DNA of 64,000 nucleotides, taken from assembly GCA_001899145.1 (NCBI GenBank), contig MKVF01000018.1, positions 372,001 through 436,000 on the forward strand, given 5' to 3'. Shown one piece after another: positions 56,143 through 64,000 of the stretch; position 1 is the first letter of the stretch; each line of letters starts with the position of its first letter. This stretch comes from Flavobacteriia bacterium 40-80 (GTDB lineage: Bacteria; Bacteroidota; Bacteroidia; Flavobacteriales_D; Crocinitomicaceae). Both the position numbers and the translations under genes were made by a program. A model generated the notes under the pieces. It was not told where the DNA came from and did not search any database. It saw nothing but the letters and a program-made list of their open reading frames with translations.

Positions 56143-58644
56143 GTGAGTAAGAAAAAGATCGTTGATTCCGGGTCAGGTGAAAACAAATCAAATTCCAGAG
56201 CTCCTAAAGTGCTGTTCTGGCTCATCGGATTGATGCCGATGTTTGTGATCATTATATTGCTTCTTTCTCAGTCGGAAGAAGAGCTTCCCTCGCTGGAGAT
56301 GCTGGAAAACCCGCCGGAGCTTCAGGCTTCGATCATTCTTGCTGATGATGGTGAGACAGAACTGGGCCGGTACTGGAAAATCAACAGAACAACGATCAAT
56401 TATAAAAATATTTCCCCGTTTGTCACATCTGCGCTGATTTCCACGGAAGATGAGCGGTTTCATGAACATTCCGGAGTTGATTTTAAAGCATTAGGAAGAG
56501 CGGTAGTGAAAATGGGAAGAGCCGGAGGAGGTTCCACGATTACCCAGCAGCTGGCCAAATTACTCTATACTTTGCAGCAACGCGAAAAAGAAAGCGAGGC
56601 AAGATCACGCGGTTTGAGCCTTCCTATTCCCGGGAGAGCCGGAAGGCTGATGGGACGTGTTAATGAAAAGGCACAGGAAAATATCATTGCAACACGTTTA
56701 GAGGAACGATATACAAAAGAAGAGATTATCAGTATGTACCTGAATCAGTTTGATTTCCTGTACAATGCGGTAGGAATAGAAAACGCTTCAAAAGTATATT
56801 TTAATAAACCGGCAAAAGAATTAAGCAAAGAAGAAGCGGCAACGCTGGTCGGGATGTGTAAAAATCCGGGATTATATAATCCGTATAGCTTTACAAAAAC
56901 CAATTACAGACAGAAGCTGGCGAATAAAAAGAACGTCTCTGCTGATAAAATCTCTGATGAAGAAGTCCGGAGTGCCCGTGCGGAAGATAGCTTGAGAACG
57001 GTTTCCAGACGAAATCAGGTGTTATATCAATGGATGAAAAACAGCAGCAAAGATAATCCTGCGCTGGGAGTGAAGATCACAAGAGAGGAATACGAAGAGC
57101 TTATTAAAAAACCTTTGCTGACCAATTATCAGAGTGTGGATCACAAACAGGGGATAGCTCCTTATTTCAGGGAGTCGATCCGTGCTGAAATTAATGACCT
57201 TTTTTCCCAGAAAACCGAAAAAGGGGAATTGAAATACAAGAAAAAAGACGGTACACCCTGGAATATCTATAATGACGGACTGAAAATTTATACCACTATA
57301 AATATTGACCTGCAGAAATATGCGGAAGAAGCGGTGGAACGGCATCTAAAAGAAAATCTGCAGCCGGCTTTTGATAAAAATAATTCGAAAACGAAATTTT
57401 ATCCCTTTGCCAACGAGATTAAGCAGGAGGAGATTGATAAGATTATGAATTCGGCTATTAAAGTCAGCGACCGTTACAGAAACCTGAAAAAGGCCGGCTT
57501 ATCTAACAGTGAAATTATTAAAACCTTTCATGAGCCTGCAGATATGAAGGTTTTTTCCTGGAAAGGAGAGATCGACACGGTAATGACACCTTATGATTCT
57601 ATTCGCTATTATAAAGCCTTCTTACGTGCAGGTTTGATGAGCATTGAACCGGGAACGGGATTTGTAAAAGCATGGGTAGGCGGTTATAATATGGATTATT
57701 TCGCATTTGATCATGTCCGTCTCGGAAAACGCCAGATCGGGTCAACCGTAAAGCCATTTGTATATGCTGCAGGAATGACCATGGGAGTGATCACTCCATG
57801 CACGACTTTCCCGAATATTCAGCACTGCGTGGACAAGTTTGACCATCAGGGAAGGCCGAGCGGCCAGTGGTGTCCCAGAAATTCAGACGGAAAGTTTGAC
57901 GGAAGTCCTGTAACTGTAAGAAAAGGATTGGCGGGATCGATGAATAATATTGTAGTAGCCGTAATGCAGGCGATGGGAGCGACAGCCGGTCCGCAGACAG
58001 TGAACAAAATATTAAAGTCCATGGGAATAAATCTGAACGAAGCAGATGTGGTTCCCGCAATGTGCTTAGGAACGATGGATATGTCGCTGTATGAGCTGGT
58101 CGCTGCCCAGGCAACATTTGTAAATAACGGGCTTTACATCCAGCCGACAACCATATTACGTATTGAGGACAGAAACGGTAATGTGATCTATAATGCACAG
58201 CCGGAGATCAATGAAGCATTAAACGAAAATGTAGCGTATGCGACTTTGAGCATTATGCGTTCTGTAGTGGACGGCGGAACAGCGGGAAGCCTGAGAGGAA
58301 GCGTTCATAACTGGGGCGGCTTGAAATACCCAATGGCAGGTAAGACAGGTACGACACAAAGTAACTCTGACGGCTGGTATATGGGATTGACTCCGAACCT
58401 AGTTACAGGTGTTTGGGTTGGAGGAGAAGAGCGGGCGATTCGTTTCCGGACAATGACCTGGGGACAGGGAGGACGTATGGCGCTGCCTATTTTCGGTTAT
58501 TACATGCAAAAAGCCTATGCAAATCCTAAGCTGAAGTTGACGGAGGGCGATTTTGTGAAGCCGGAGCATTACAATGAAAGTGAATTTAATTGTACCCCTG
58601 GAGTGGCTGAAGATCTGCCATTAGATCCCGGTTTTACTATTTAA
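56143..58644 (+). CDS. Penicillin-binding protein 1A (bifunctional peptidoglycan synthase)
   Basis: 833 residues from GTG 56143 (VSKKKIVDSG). The frame is open to ATG 56041, but the intervening 102 bases contain the hemD terminator and a -7 box, so GTG is preferred. Cytoplasmic tail, one TM helix (about 27-45), then a glycosyltransferase domain with the catalytic Glu in STEDERFHEHSGV and GGSTITQQLAKLL. Transpeptidase motifs are S-T-V-K (GSTVKPFVY), S-M-N (SMNNIVV) and K-T-G (GKTGTTQSNSDGWYMG). A longer spacer sits between the domains. It polymerises and crosslinks peptidoglycan at the inner membrane. Confidence 0.9.
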   Translation: MSKKKIVDSGSGENKSNSRAPKVLFWLIGLMPMFVIIILLLSQSEEELPSLEMLENPPELQASIILADDGETELGRYWKINRTTINYKNISPFVTSALISTEDERFHEHSGVDFKALGRAVVKMGRAGGGSTITQQLAKLLYTLQQREKESEARSRGLSLPIPGRAGRLMGRVNEKAQENIIATRLEERYTKEEIISMYLNQFDFLYNAVGIENASKVYFNKPAKELSKEEAATLVGMCKNPGLYNPYSFTKTNYRQKLANKKNVSADKISDEEVRSARAEDSLRTVSRRNQVLYQWMKNSSKDNPALGVKITREEYEELIKKPLLTNYQSVDHKQGIAPYFRESIRAEINDLFSQKTEKGELKYKKKDGTPWNIYNDGLKIYTTINIDLQKYAEEAVERHLKENLQPAFDKNNSKTKFYPFANEIKQEEIDKIMNSAIKVSDRYRNLKKAGLSNSEIIKTFHEPADMKVFSWKGEIDTVMTPYDSIRYYKAFLRAGLMSIEPGTGFVKAWVGGYNMDYFAFDHVRLGKRQIGSTVKPFVYAAGMTMGVITPCTTFPNIQHCVDKFDHQGRPSGQWCPRNSDGKFDGSPVTVRKGLAGSMNNIVVAVMQAMGATAGPQTVNKILKSMGINLNEADVVPAMCLGTMDMSLYELVAAQATFVNNGLYIQPTTILRIEDRNGNVIYNAQPEINEALNENVAYATLSIMRSVVDGGTAGSLRGSVHNWGGLKYPMAGKTGTTQSNSDGWYMGLTPNLVTGVWVGGEERAIRFRTMTWGQGGRMALPIFGYYMQKAYANPKLKLTEGDFVKPEHYNESEFNCTPGVAEDLPLDPGFTI

Positions 58645-58656
58645 TGATTTTTATTT

Positions 58657-59358
58657 ATGAATAAAGTTGTAAAAAACGAAGAAGAAGCACTGAATGGAAT
58701 TCAGGATGGAATGACGCTGATGGTCGGAGGGTTTGGTCTTTGCGGGATTCCCGAGAATTCTATTGCTCAGCTGGTAAAAATGAATGTAAAACAACTGACG
58801 TGTATCTCCAATAATGCGGGAGTTGATGATTTTGGGCTTGGTCTGCTGTTACAGCAGAAACAAGTTAAAAAAATGATCAGCTCGTATGTGGGGGAGAATG
58901 CCGAATTTGAGCGTCAGATGTTGAGCGGCGAACTGGAAGTGGATCTGATCCCGCAGGGCTCACTGGCGGAAAGATGTCGTGCCGGTGGAGCGGGAATTCC
59001 TGCATTTTTCACCCCTGCAGGTTACGGTACAGAGGTGGCGGAAGGAAAAGAAGTACGGCAGTTTAATGGTAAGCCTCATATTTTGGAAACTGCCTTAACA
59101 GCAGATTTTGCAATCGTAAAAGCGTGGAAAGGTGATACGGAAGGAAATCTCATTTACAAAGCGACGGCAATGAATTTCAACCCGATGATGGCAATGGCAG
59201 GTAAAATCACGGTTGCAGAAGTAGAAGAGCTTGTTCCGGCAGGTGAATTAGATCCGGGGCAGATACATACACCGGGGATTTTTGTTCAGCGTATTTTTCA
59301 GGGTAAAAAATATGAAAAGCGGATAGAGCAAAGGACAGTAAGGAAAAGAGAAGCATAA
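58657..59358 (+). CDS. scoA: Succinyl-CoA:3-ketoacid CoA-transferase subunit A
   Basis: 233 residues. Class I CoA-transferase alpha-subunit features: [86 protein letters not shown]. It transfers CoA from succinyl-CoA to acetoacetate together with a B subunit that bears the catalytic Glu. No B-subunit gene lies within this window: a terminator and an unrelated gene follow. It starts 12 bases after PBP1A. Confidence 0.88.
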   Translation: MNKVVKNEEEALNGIQDGMTLMVGGFGLCGIPENSIAQLVKMNVKQLTCISNNAGVDDFGLGLLLQQKQVKKMISSYVGENAEFERQMLSGELEVDLIPQGSLAERCRAGGAGIPAFFTPAGYGTEVAEGKEVRQFNGKPHILETALTADFAIVKAWKGDTEGNLIYKATAMNFNPMMAMAGKITVAEVEELVPAGELDPGQIHTPGIFVQRIFQGKKYEKRIEQRTVRKREA

Positions 59359-59364
59359 ATAAGG

Positions 59365-59388
59365 AACCGCAAGTGATTGCGGTTTTTT
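59365..59388 (+). terminator. Rho-independent terminator after scoA
   Basis: Arms aaccgcaa (59365-59372) and ttgcggtt (59377-59384), loop gtga (GNRA), then T run. Confidence 0.85.
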
Positions 59389-59406
59389 CAATTTAAAAGA
59401 TAACAG

Positions 59407-60522
59407 ATGAAGATACGAATTTTATTGTTGTGCTTATTGGTAAAGGCAGGCGCTGTTTACGGGCAAAAAGATTCGATCTGGAAGCAAAAACCAGAATTAT
59501 CCGTCAGTGGTTTTATTGATGTGTTTTATGCGACGGACTTTGGTAAATCAAAGATGAACCAACGGCAGCTTTTTCTGTATAATCACAACCGAAGGAACGA
59601 GTTTAATTTAAATCTTGGATTAGTTAAATTTGCGGTTGCTCATCCTCGTTATCGTGCTCATTTAGGCTTCCATGCAGGAACATACGTTAATGATAATTAC
59701 GCAGGGGTCCCTTCTGCTTTACGTTATGTCCACGAAGCGAATGTAGGATTGGCACTGGACAAAAAAAGCAGATGGTGGCTGGATGCGGGAATTTTTTCAT
59801 CTCATATTGGTCTGGAAAGTGCAGTTTCTATTGATAACTGGACCTTGACAAGATCATTGCTGGCAGAGAATTCTCCGTATTATGAAACGGGTGCAAAACT
59901 AACCTTTTCTCCGGGTAAATGGAGCTTTTCAGCATTATTATTGAACGGTTGGCAGCGTATTCAGAAAGTTCCGGGTAATTCGCTTCCATCCTTCGGCTCA
60001 CAGGTAATTTACAAGCCAAATGATAAGATTAAATTGAATCACAGCTTGTATGCCGGTTCTGAATTTCCTTACGACTATAGAAGATGGCGATATTACAGTG
60101 ACTTGTATGTAATTTATAAGGTACATAAGCAGGTAGGGCTTATTGCCGCTTTTGACATAGGACTCGAACAACGTTTTACAAGATCAAGAAATTATAACGT
60201 GTGGTTCAGCCCGGTCGTGATGGTGCGATACCAGTTTTTGCCGGCATGGGCGTTTACACTTCGCGGAGAATACTTTTCAGACCCGCGAAGAGTAGTTGTT
60301 CTCAATATGTCACCGGATCCTTTTCGTGCGAGCGGATGTTCTTTAAATGTTGATTATTCACCTATACCTGCTGTAATGTGCAGAATTGAAGGCCGCTGGA
60401 TGACGGGACGGGACAAAATATATCTGAACGGGCAAGGAATTTTTGAAAAAAATAACCTGGCTTTAGTTGCTTCCATTGCGATAAAAATTGAGAAAAAGTT
60501 CTCTGACAAACCTGAAAAATAA
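59407..60522 (+). CDS. Outer-membrane beta-barrel protein (porin-like, BBP2 type)
   Basis: 371 residues with signal peptide (ILLLCLLVKAGAVYGQ). The mature sequence alternates short beta strands throughout (e.g. LSVSGFIDVFYATDF, FNLNLGLVKFAVAHPRYRAHLGFHAGTYV, WWLDAGIFSSHIGLESA, LALVASIAIKIEKKF) and ends near a Lys/Phe strand. It resembles the BBP2/porin-like outer-membrane barrels of Bacteroidota. Specificity unknown. Confidence 0.75.
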   Translation: MKIRILLLCLLVKAGAVYGQKDSIWKQKPELSVSGFIDVFYATDFGKSKMNQRQLFLYNHNRRNEFNLNLGLVKFAVAHPRYRAHLGFHAGTYVNDNYAGVPSALRYVHEANVGLALDKKSRWWLDAGIFSSHIGLESAVSIDNWTLTRSLLAENSPYYETGAKLTFSPGKWSFSALLLNGWQRIQKVPGNSLPSFGSQVIYKPNDKIKLNHSLYAGSEFPYDYRRWRYYSDLYVIYKVHKQVGLIAAFDIGLEQRFTRSRNYNVWFSPVVMVRYQFLPAWAFTLRGEYFSDPRRVVVLNMSPDPFRASGCSLNVDYSPIPAVMCRIEGRWMTGRDKIYLNGQGIFEKNNLALVASIAIKIEKKFSDKPEK

Positions 60523-60702
60523 AGGATATTCTTTATTAAGATCAAAATCAACCCCGGAATATATAACCTGTAACGTTTAATCGCACTACAGATTGTGAAT
60601 TACAACACTGAAACCCATTGAACGCTTGTGTTTAACGATTCACGTAGTCACTTCAGGATCATCTTCAGATATAAACCTGATATCTTATTGAATTTTATCA
60701 AT

Positions 60703-60730
60703 AAAAAAATCCGGGGAAATTCCCCGGATT
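60703..60730 (-). terminator. Rho-independent terminator of peroxiredoxin operon
   Basis: Arms atccgggga (60709-60717) and tccccggat (60721-60729). On the minus strand a run of seven T follows (60703-60709). It ends the 61927-60752 transcript. Confidence 0.9.
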
Positions 60731-60751
60731 CCGAATGCTAATAAATAGAAA

Positions 60752-61009
60752 TTATTTATCAATAGAACCTGTTACGCGTTTCATGAAATCATTCAATGCG
60801 TCTTTCTGGTTTTTGCCGGACTGGATATCCTGATGAACTTCCACAGCGCCGGAGAAGTTAGATAGCAATTCTCCGATCACATCTAATTCTTCATCCTTCA
60901 GGCCGGGAGCATCAATAAGATACTCCAGTGTTTCAATCGTTTCATTGACGTAATCTTCATCATTCTCTTCGATGAATTTTACCATGTGCTTAATTACCGG
61001 TAACCGCAT
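60752..61009 (-). CDS. DUF6952 family small protein
   Basis: 85 residues, starting MRLPVIKHMVKFIEENDEDYV, the typical start of this small Bacteroidota family. It overlaps the thioredoxin stop by 20 bases, so it is translationally coupled. Entirely helical and acidic; function unknown. The recurrent peroxiredoxin-thioredoxin-DUF6952 order suggests a link to thiol redox. Confidence 0.75.
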   Translation of the reverse strand: MRLPVIKHMVKFIEENDEDYVNETIETLEYLIDAPGLKDEELDVIGELLSNFSGAVEVHQDIQSGKNQKDALNDFMKRVTGSIDK

Positions 61010-61304
61010 CTTTCACTTCTTGAATGGTTTCTACTTTGTTACCCTGTGCCTGCTTTACCAATTGTCCGTTTACAAAGCCAGCGAAAGTCGGTAAGTTCGT
61101 GACATCAGCGAATTTACGTGATTCCGGTAATTTTTCGGCATCCACATAGTAAAAAGCGATGTCAGGATTTTCTTCCGCCATGCGTTTGAACTTAGGCTTT
61201 GTTATTTTGCAATTGCCGCACCAAGCCGCACCATATTGAACCATAACCTTCTCGTTAGAGTGGAGGATCTGGTCCAGATTATCTTCCGTTAACTCTGTAA
61301 ACAT
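60990..61304 (-). CDS. Thioredoxin-family protein with CGNC active site
   Basis: 104 residues, no signal peptide. Active site W-C29-G-N-C32, unlike the CGPC of classical thioredoxin, and a cis-Pro in TNLPTFAGFVNG. It lies 5 bases after the peroxiredoxin gene, so it is the likely electron donor or partner of that peroxidase. Confidence 0.9.
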   Translation of the reverse strand: MFTELTEDNLDQILHSNEKVMVQYGAAWCGNCKITKPKFKRMAEENPDIAFYYVDAEKLPESRKFADVTNLPTFAGFVNGQLVKQAQGNKVETIQEVKDAVTGN

Positions 61305-61309
61305 AATTT

Positions 61310-61927
61310 TTAGTGTTTGCTTAAATACTCTGCAGTACTGTTACGATCTGCTTTCATTGCGTCTTTTCCTTCTTCCCAGTTGGCAGGACATACCTCTCCG
61401 TGCTGCTGAACGTGTGTGTACGCGTCCACTAAGCGAAGATATTCACCGACATTTCTTCCTAATGGCATGTGGTTAATTGATTCGTGGAATACAGTTCCAT
61501 CCTCATCAATTAAATAAGTCGCGCGGTAAGGTACGTTATCTCCGGTAGATTCATCATCGTACTGGTCGTAGTCCAGAATGTCCAGCTCTTCCGCCAAACG
61601 ACGTGTAGAATCAGCCAATAGAGGGAATTTAACCCCTTCAATACCTCCGTTGTCTTTCGCAGTACTTAACCATGCGAAGTGAACTTCCGCCGTATCACAG
61701 GATGCTCCGATGACAAGTGTATTGCGTTTTTCAAATTCAGCTGCGGCTTCCTGAAATGCGTGGATTTCAGTAGGACAAACGAATGTGAAATCTTTCGGAT
61801 ACCAGAATAATACTATTTTTTTCTTTTTATCAACAGCATGCTGGAAAACATTAAGCTTAAATGTGTCTCCTAATTCGTCGATTGCATTCACTGCAACAGA
61901 AGGAAATTTTTTACCTACTATACTCAT
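61310..61927 (-). CDS. 2-Cys peroxiredoxin (AhpC/Prx type)
   Basis: 205 residues. Peroxidatic cysteine C51 in FTFVCPTEIHAF and resolving cysteine C180 in GEVCPANW, the typical 2-Cys layout. It reduces peroxides in the cytoplasm with a thioredoxin-like donor, encoded next. The C-terminus ends in YLSKH. It heads a three-gene operon. Confidence 0.93.
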   Translation of the reverse strand: MSIVGKKFPSVAVNAIDELGDTFKLNVFQHAVDKKKKIVLFWYPKDFTFVCPTEIHAFQEAAAEFEKRNTLVIGASCDTAEVHFAWLSTAKDNGGIEGVKFPLLADSTRRLAEELDILDYDQYDDESTGDNVPYRATYLIDEDGTVFHESINHMPLGRNVGEYLRLVDAYTHVQQHGEVCPANWEEGKDAMKADRNSTAEYLSKH

Positions 61928-61959
61928 AATTATATTGTTTTTATTTGTTTACTTATTTT

Positions 61960-62032
61960 TGATTTTAAGATTTTAGGATATTAAGACTTCTAATTCAATA
62001 TTCAGCATTTAATATTCCCAATTCAACATTCA
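61960..62032. repeat. Degenerate low-complexity spacer
   Basis: A run of near-repeated words (attttaagattttagg, taattcaatattcagcatttaatattcccaattcaacattcatta) fills the gap between Dps and peroxiredoxin. It resembles the string at 10112-10194 in style. Similar words also occur just after the giant T9SS gene (22237-22262). Confidence 0.6.
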
Positions 62033-62485
62033 TTATTTCCCCAGCCACGCCGAGAACATCCAGGTGGATTTTTCTTTCTCACGGATCAGGTCACTCATAA
62101 AAGCACTGGTTCCTTCGTCGTCTGCTTCTCCCGCTGCCGCTAAAATTTCCCGTTCGGTCTTCAATAAGGATTTTTGGGCTTCCACGATGTATTTCATACC
62201 TTCTTTTCCATCGGAAATATAGGCATTTTCCTTTATCAGGCTTGTTTTTACATAATCGGCGAAAGTGTGAAGCGGTACGGCCTCATACGTAAGGATACGC
62301 TCTGCCAGATCATCAATGATCACCTGGGTGCGTGTATAAAGTTCCTCGTATTTCAAATGAAGCTCGAAAAAATGAGGGCCTTTGATATTCCAGTGCAAAG
62401 AACGAAGATTTTGGTAGTGAATCTGGTAAGTGGCGAGTAATTCATTTAGCCGGCTTACGATGTTGTTTTTTTCTTTCTTTCCCAT
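62033..62485 (-). CDS. dps: Dps family ferritin-like protein
   Basis: 150 residues. The inter-subunit ferroxidase ligands have the exact E. coli Dps spacing: H31 (LRSLHWNIKGPHF), H43, D58 and E62 (IIDDLAERIL). It oxidises and stores iron and can protect DNA. The N-terminus is short and only modestly basic, so DNA binding is uncertain. On the minus strand, upstream of the peroxiredoxin operon. Confidence 0.92.
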   Translation of the reverse strand: MGKKEKNNIVSRLNELLATYQIHYQNLRSLHWNIKGPHFFELHLKYEELYTRTQVIIDDLAERILTYEAVPLHTFADYVKTSLIKENAYISDGKEGMKYIVEAQKSLLKTEREILAAAGEADDEGTSAFMSDLIREKEKSTWMFSAWLGK

Positions 62486-62664
62486 AATCAGTGATTTTAA
62501 TTACAAATATAAGTGTTTAAAACCTATAAACAAAATAGATTGTTTTGATGTTATTATTGATTTTGTGAATAGTAATCAGATTTTGTAAGTTTGCCTGAAT
62601 ATAGTATTTGATTATTAACAACGTAGTCTTGAAAGAAATCTCCGGGCAGAGCAGCCGGATTCCT

Positions 62665-62672
62665 TATATTTG
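62665..62672 (+). promoter_or_regulatory. -7 box (tatatttg) upstream of HYR protein gene
   Basis: Exact TAnnTTTG match 41 bases before the ATG at 62714. No -33 consensus. The rest of the 62486-62713 gap shows nothing else clear. Confidence 0.4.
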
Positions 62673-62713
62673 CGCTTGATAACAATTTTTTCAATATTTA
62701 ATTTCACTAAAAT

Positions 62714-64000
62714 ATGAAGTTACGTTACATGCTAATGTTCTTTGTAGGTTGTTTTGCCCAGACTGCTTTCAGTCAGTATTACGATCTGTATAAGGACGAT
62801 TTTGAAGCAAATCAGGGTTGGACATTTCAGAATGGAAGCGGCCTTAATCACTTTATTCTTGGAGAATGTGCGGGAAATTCTGCACCCGCTTCCGGAACTA
62901 CAGCGCTTTATGTTGCACCAATGACAGGAACAGGTTCTGACTGCTCTGTCGGTTCTCAGCTTTCGTATGCTTATCAGCCGACAGCGAGCGGAGTAGATAC
63001 TGTTTGGGCATTTCAGGCTTTGACCTATAATAACTGTGCTCAGAACTTGGTGGTTGATTTTGATTATAAGCTGGAAACCAATGACGCCAATGATAAAGGT
63101 GCAATTGTTTATCGCCTGAACGCTTCTTCCCAGTGGCAGGTGCTGGCAGTTTTGGCTACTTCTACCAATTCATGGCTGAATGCGAGCTACAGCTTGCCAG
63201 CCTCATTAAACGGCCAGAATTTTGAAATAGGATTTTTGTTTACATTCGATAACAGTACTGTGAGCGGAATCCCGTTCGCGATTGATAATTTTACCGTAAA
63301 AGGCCTGGATATTATTGATCCGGTGATTTCCTGCCCGACAGCCCATTCGTTGATCGGAGATGCGAATTGCTCCGTTGTCCTGCCTGATCTGACAGGACTG
63401 GTTACCGCCAGTGACAATTGCTCACTGACAGCCGACCTGTCTTATTCCCAGTCTCCGAATATGGGAGAAACAGCGATAGGAACGTCAACAATTACATTTA
63501 CGGTATATGATGAGTCAAATAACTCGGCAAGCTGTACCATGACGCTGAACATGATTGATACGATCCGGCCTGTGATCGTGTGTAATCAGTTTGTCAATAT
63601 CAGTAACAATAACACGGCTTGTAATTATCTCGTTCCTGATCTGACAGGAGAAGTTGTTTCCATAACAGACAATTGTTCTTCTTCTAATTTTATTATTTCT
63701 CAGACACCTACTGTCGGAACCTCTGTTTCCGGAATTTTTAATGCTGTGGTAACTGTTGAAGATGAGCAGGGGAACGCAACTACCTGTTTTGTCCGTTTAC
63801 TTCCTGTTGACACGATCGCTCCGGTAATTACCTGTCCGAATGATGTAGTGGTGAACAACGGCACAAGCTGTACTTTTGTCGTTCCTGATTACACTCCGCA
63901 AGCCGTTGTGACTGATAACTGCGTGCTGTTATCTACCGTTCAGGTTCCGGCGGCAGGAGCAACTATTAATTCGGGAATCCATACGTTTAAGATCCGTGCG
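62714..64000 (+). CDS. HYR-repeat secreted protein, cut by window end
   Basis: The frame is open from ATG 62714 to the last base (429 codons) with no stop, so the gene continues beyond the window. Signal peptide (YMLMFFVGCFAQTAFSQ). A lectin/jelly-roll-like N-terminal part (30-190; VSGIPFAIDNFTVKG) is followed by at least three HYR-type repeats, each starting around DxIxPVIxC with Asp-Asn-Cys (ASDNCS, ITDNCS, VTDNCV) motifs. HYR modules are common in adhesive surface proteins. A T9SS tail would be expected beyond the window. Confidence 0.85.
   Translation, partial: MKLRYMLMFFVGCFAQTAFSQYYDLYKDDFEANQGWTFQNGSGLNHFILGECAGNSAPASGTTALYVAPMTGTGSDCSVGSQLSYAYQPTASGVDTVWAFQALTYNNCAQNLVVDFDYKLETNDANDKGAIVYRLNASSQWQVLAVLATSTNSWLNASYSLPASLNGQNFEIGFLFTFDNSTVSGIPFAIDNFTVKGLDIIDPVISCPTAHSLIGDANCSVVLPDLTGLVTASDNCSLTADLSYSQSPNMGETAIGTSTITFTVYDESNNSASCTMTLNMIDTIRPVIVCNQFVNISNNNTACNYLVPDLTGEVVSITDNCSSSNFIISQTPTVGTSVSGIFNAVVTVEDEQGNATTCFVRLLPVDTIAPVITCPNDVVVNNGTSCTFVVPDYTPQAVVTDNCVLLSTVQVPAAGATINSGIHTFKIRA

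Noticed and set aside
62636-62662. Hairpin tccgg...ccgga upstream of the HYR gene as a terminator
   Set aside because: Only 5 bp of stem with no T-run on either strand.

Overview
The window looks like a chromosomal segment of a flavobacterial Bacteroidota, most likely near the Fluviicola/Crocinitomicaceae part of the order. The assignment is an inference from several observations. Giant secreted proteins end in type IX secretion (T9SS) sorting tails, including a tail module beginning NPLPIQLLSF. Genes lack Shine-Dalgarno sequences. Several -7 boxes match TAnnTTTG. Bacteroidota-specific families (DUF4271 beside HemD, DUF6952) are present. GC content is moderately low. I found no rRNA, tRNA, CRISPR array, insertion sequence or prophage.

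Layout. 1-1450 is an AT-rich accessory edge with two tandem paralogous genes, one cut by the window and one frameshifted, plus a small membrane protein. 1509-3566 (minus) is a zinc/cation efflux-Crp-DinB cluster. 3753-12686 holds two complete M16 peptidase pairs, one exported and one apparently cytoplasmic. Between them lie an AraC regulator, a DUF983 protein and a nitronate monooxygenase-like enzyme. 12854-22443 carries two very large T9SS cargo proteins with nearly the same C-terminal module, followed by an orphan sorting-tail remnant. 22570-26588 is a tight four-gene operon: ECF sigma factor, a one-TM protein fused to a beta-barrel domain, a lipoprotein and a T9SS cargo protein. 26667-36636 is housekeeping and membrane functions (BrkB/YihY, AI-2E exporter family, radical SAM/SPASM, GT-C-like membrane protein, nucleoside permease, bifunctional nuclease, lipase, lipoprotein). 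A 409-bp gap here may hold a structured RNA.

36653-47556 contains penicillin-binding protein 1C and a thioester-containing alpha-2-macroglobulin, an envelope-defence pair known from proteobacteria. Here they are on opposite strands with an acyl-CoA dehydrogenase and two small genes between them. 47597-48826 is a low-GC lipoprotein gene bracketed by two direct copies of a ~215-bp repeat block. 48969-54422 has two secreted proteins of unknown function and a LytS/LytTR two-component system with a beta-propeller sensor. 54580-60522 runs DUF4271, HemD, PBP1A, an orphan succinyl-CoA:3-ketoacid transferase A subunit and an outer-membrane barrel. 60752-62485 (minus) is an oxidative-stress group (peroxiredoxin, CGNC thioredoxin, DUF6952, and a separate Dps). 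The window ends inside an HYR-repeat secreted protein.

Overall the segment is dominated by envelope biology: peptidoglycan synthesis, cell-surface cargo, envelope-stress style signalling and periplasmic proteolysis. The best candidates for something undescribed are the ECF operon with its inner-membrane-to-barrel protein, the repeat-bracketed lipoprotein cassette, and the GC-rich structured intergenic element at 34498-34662.
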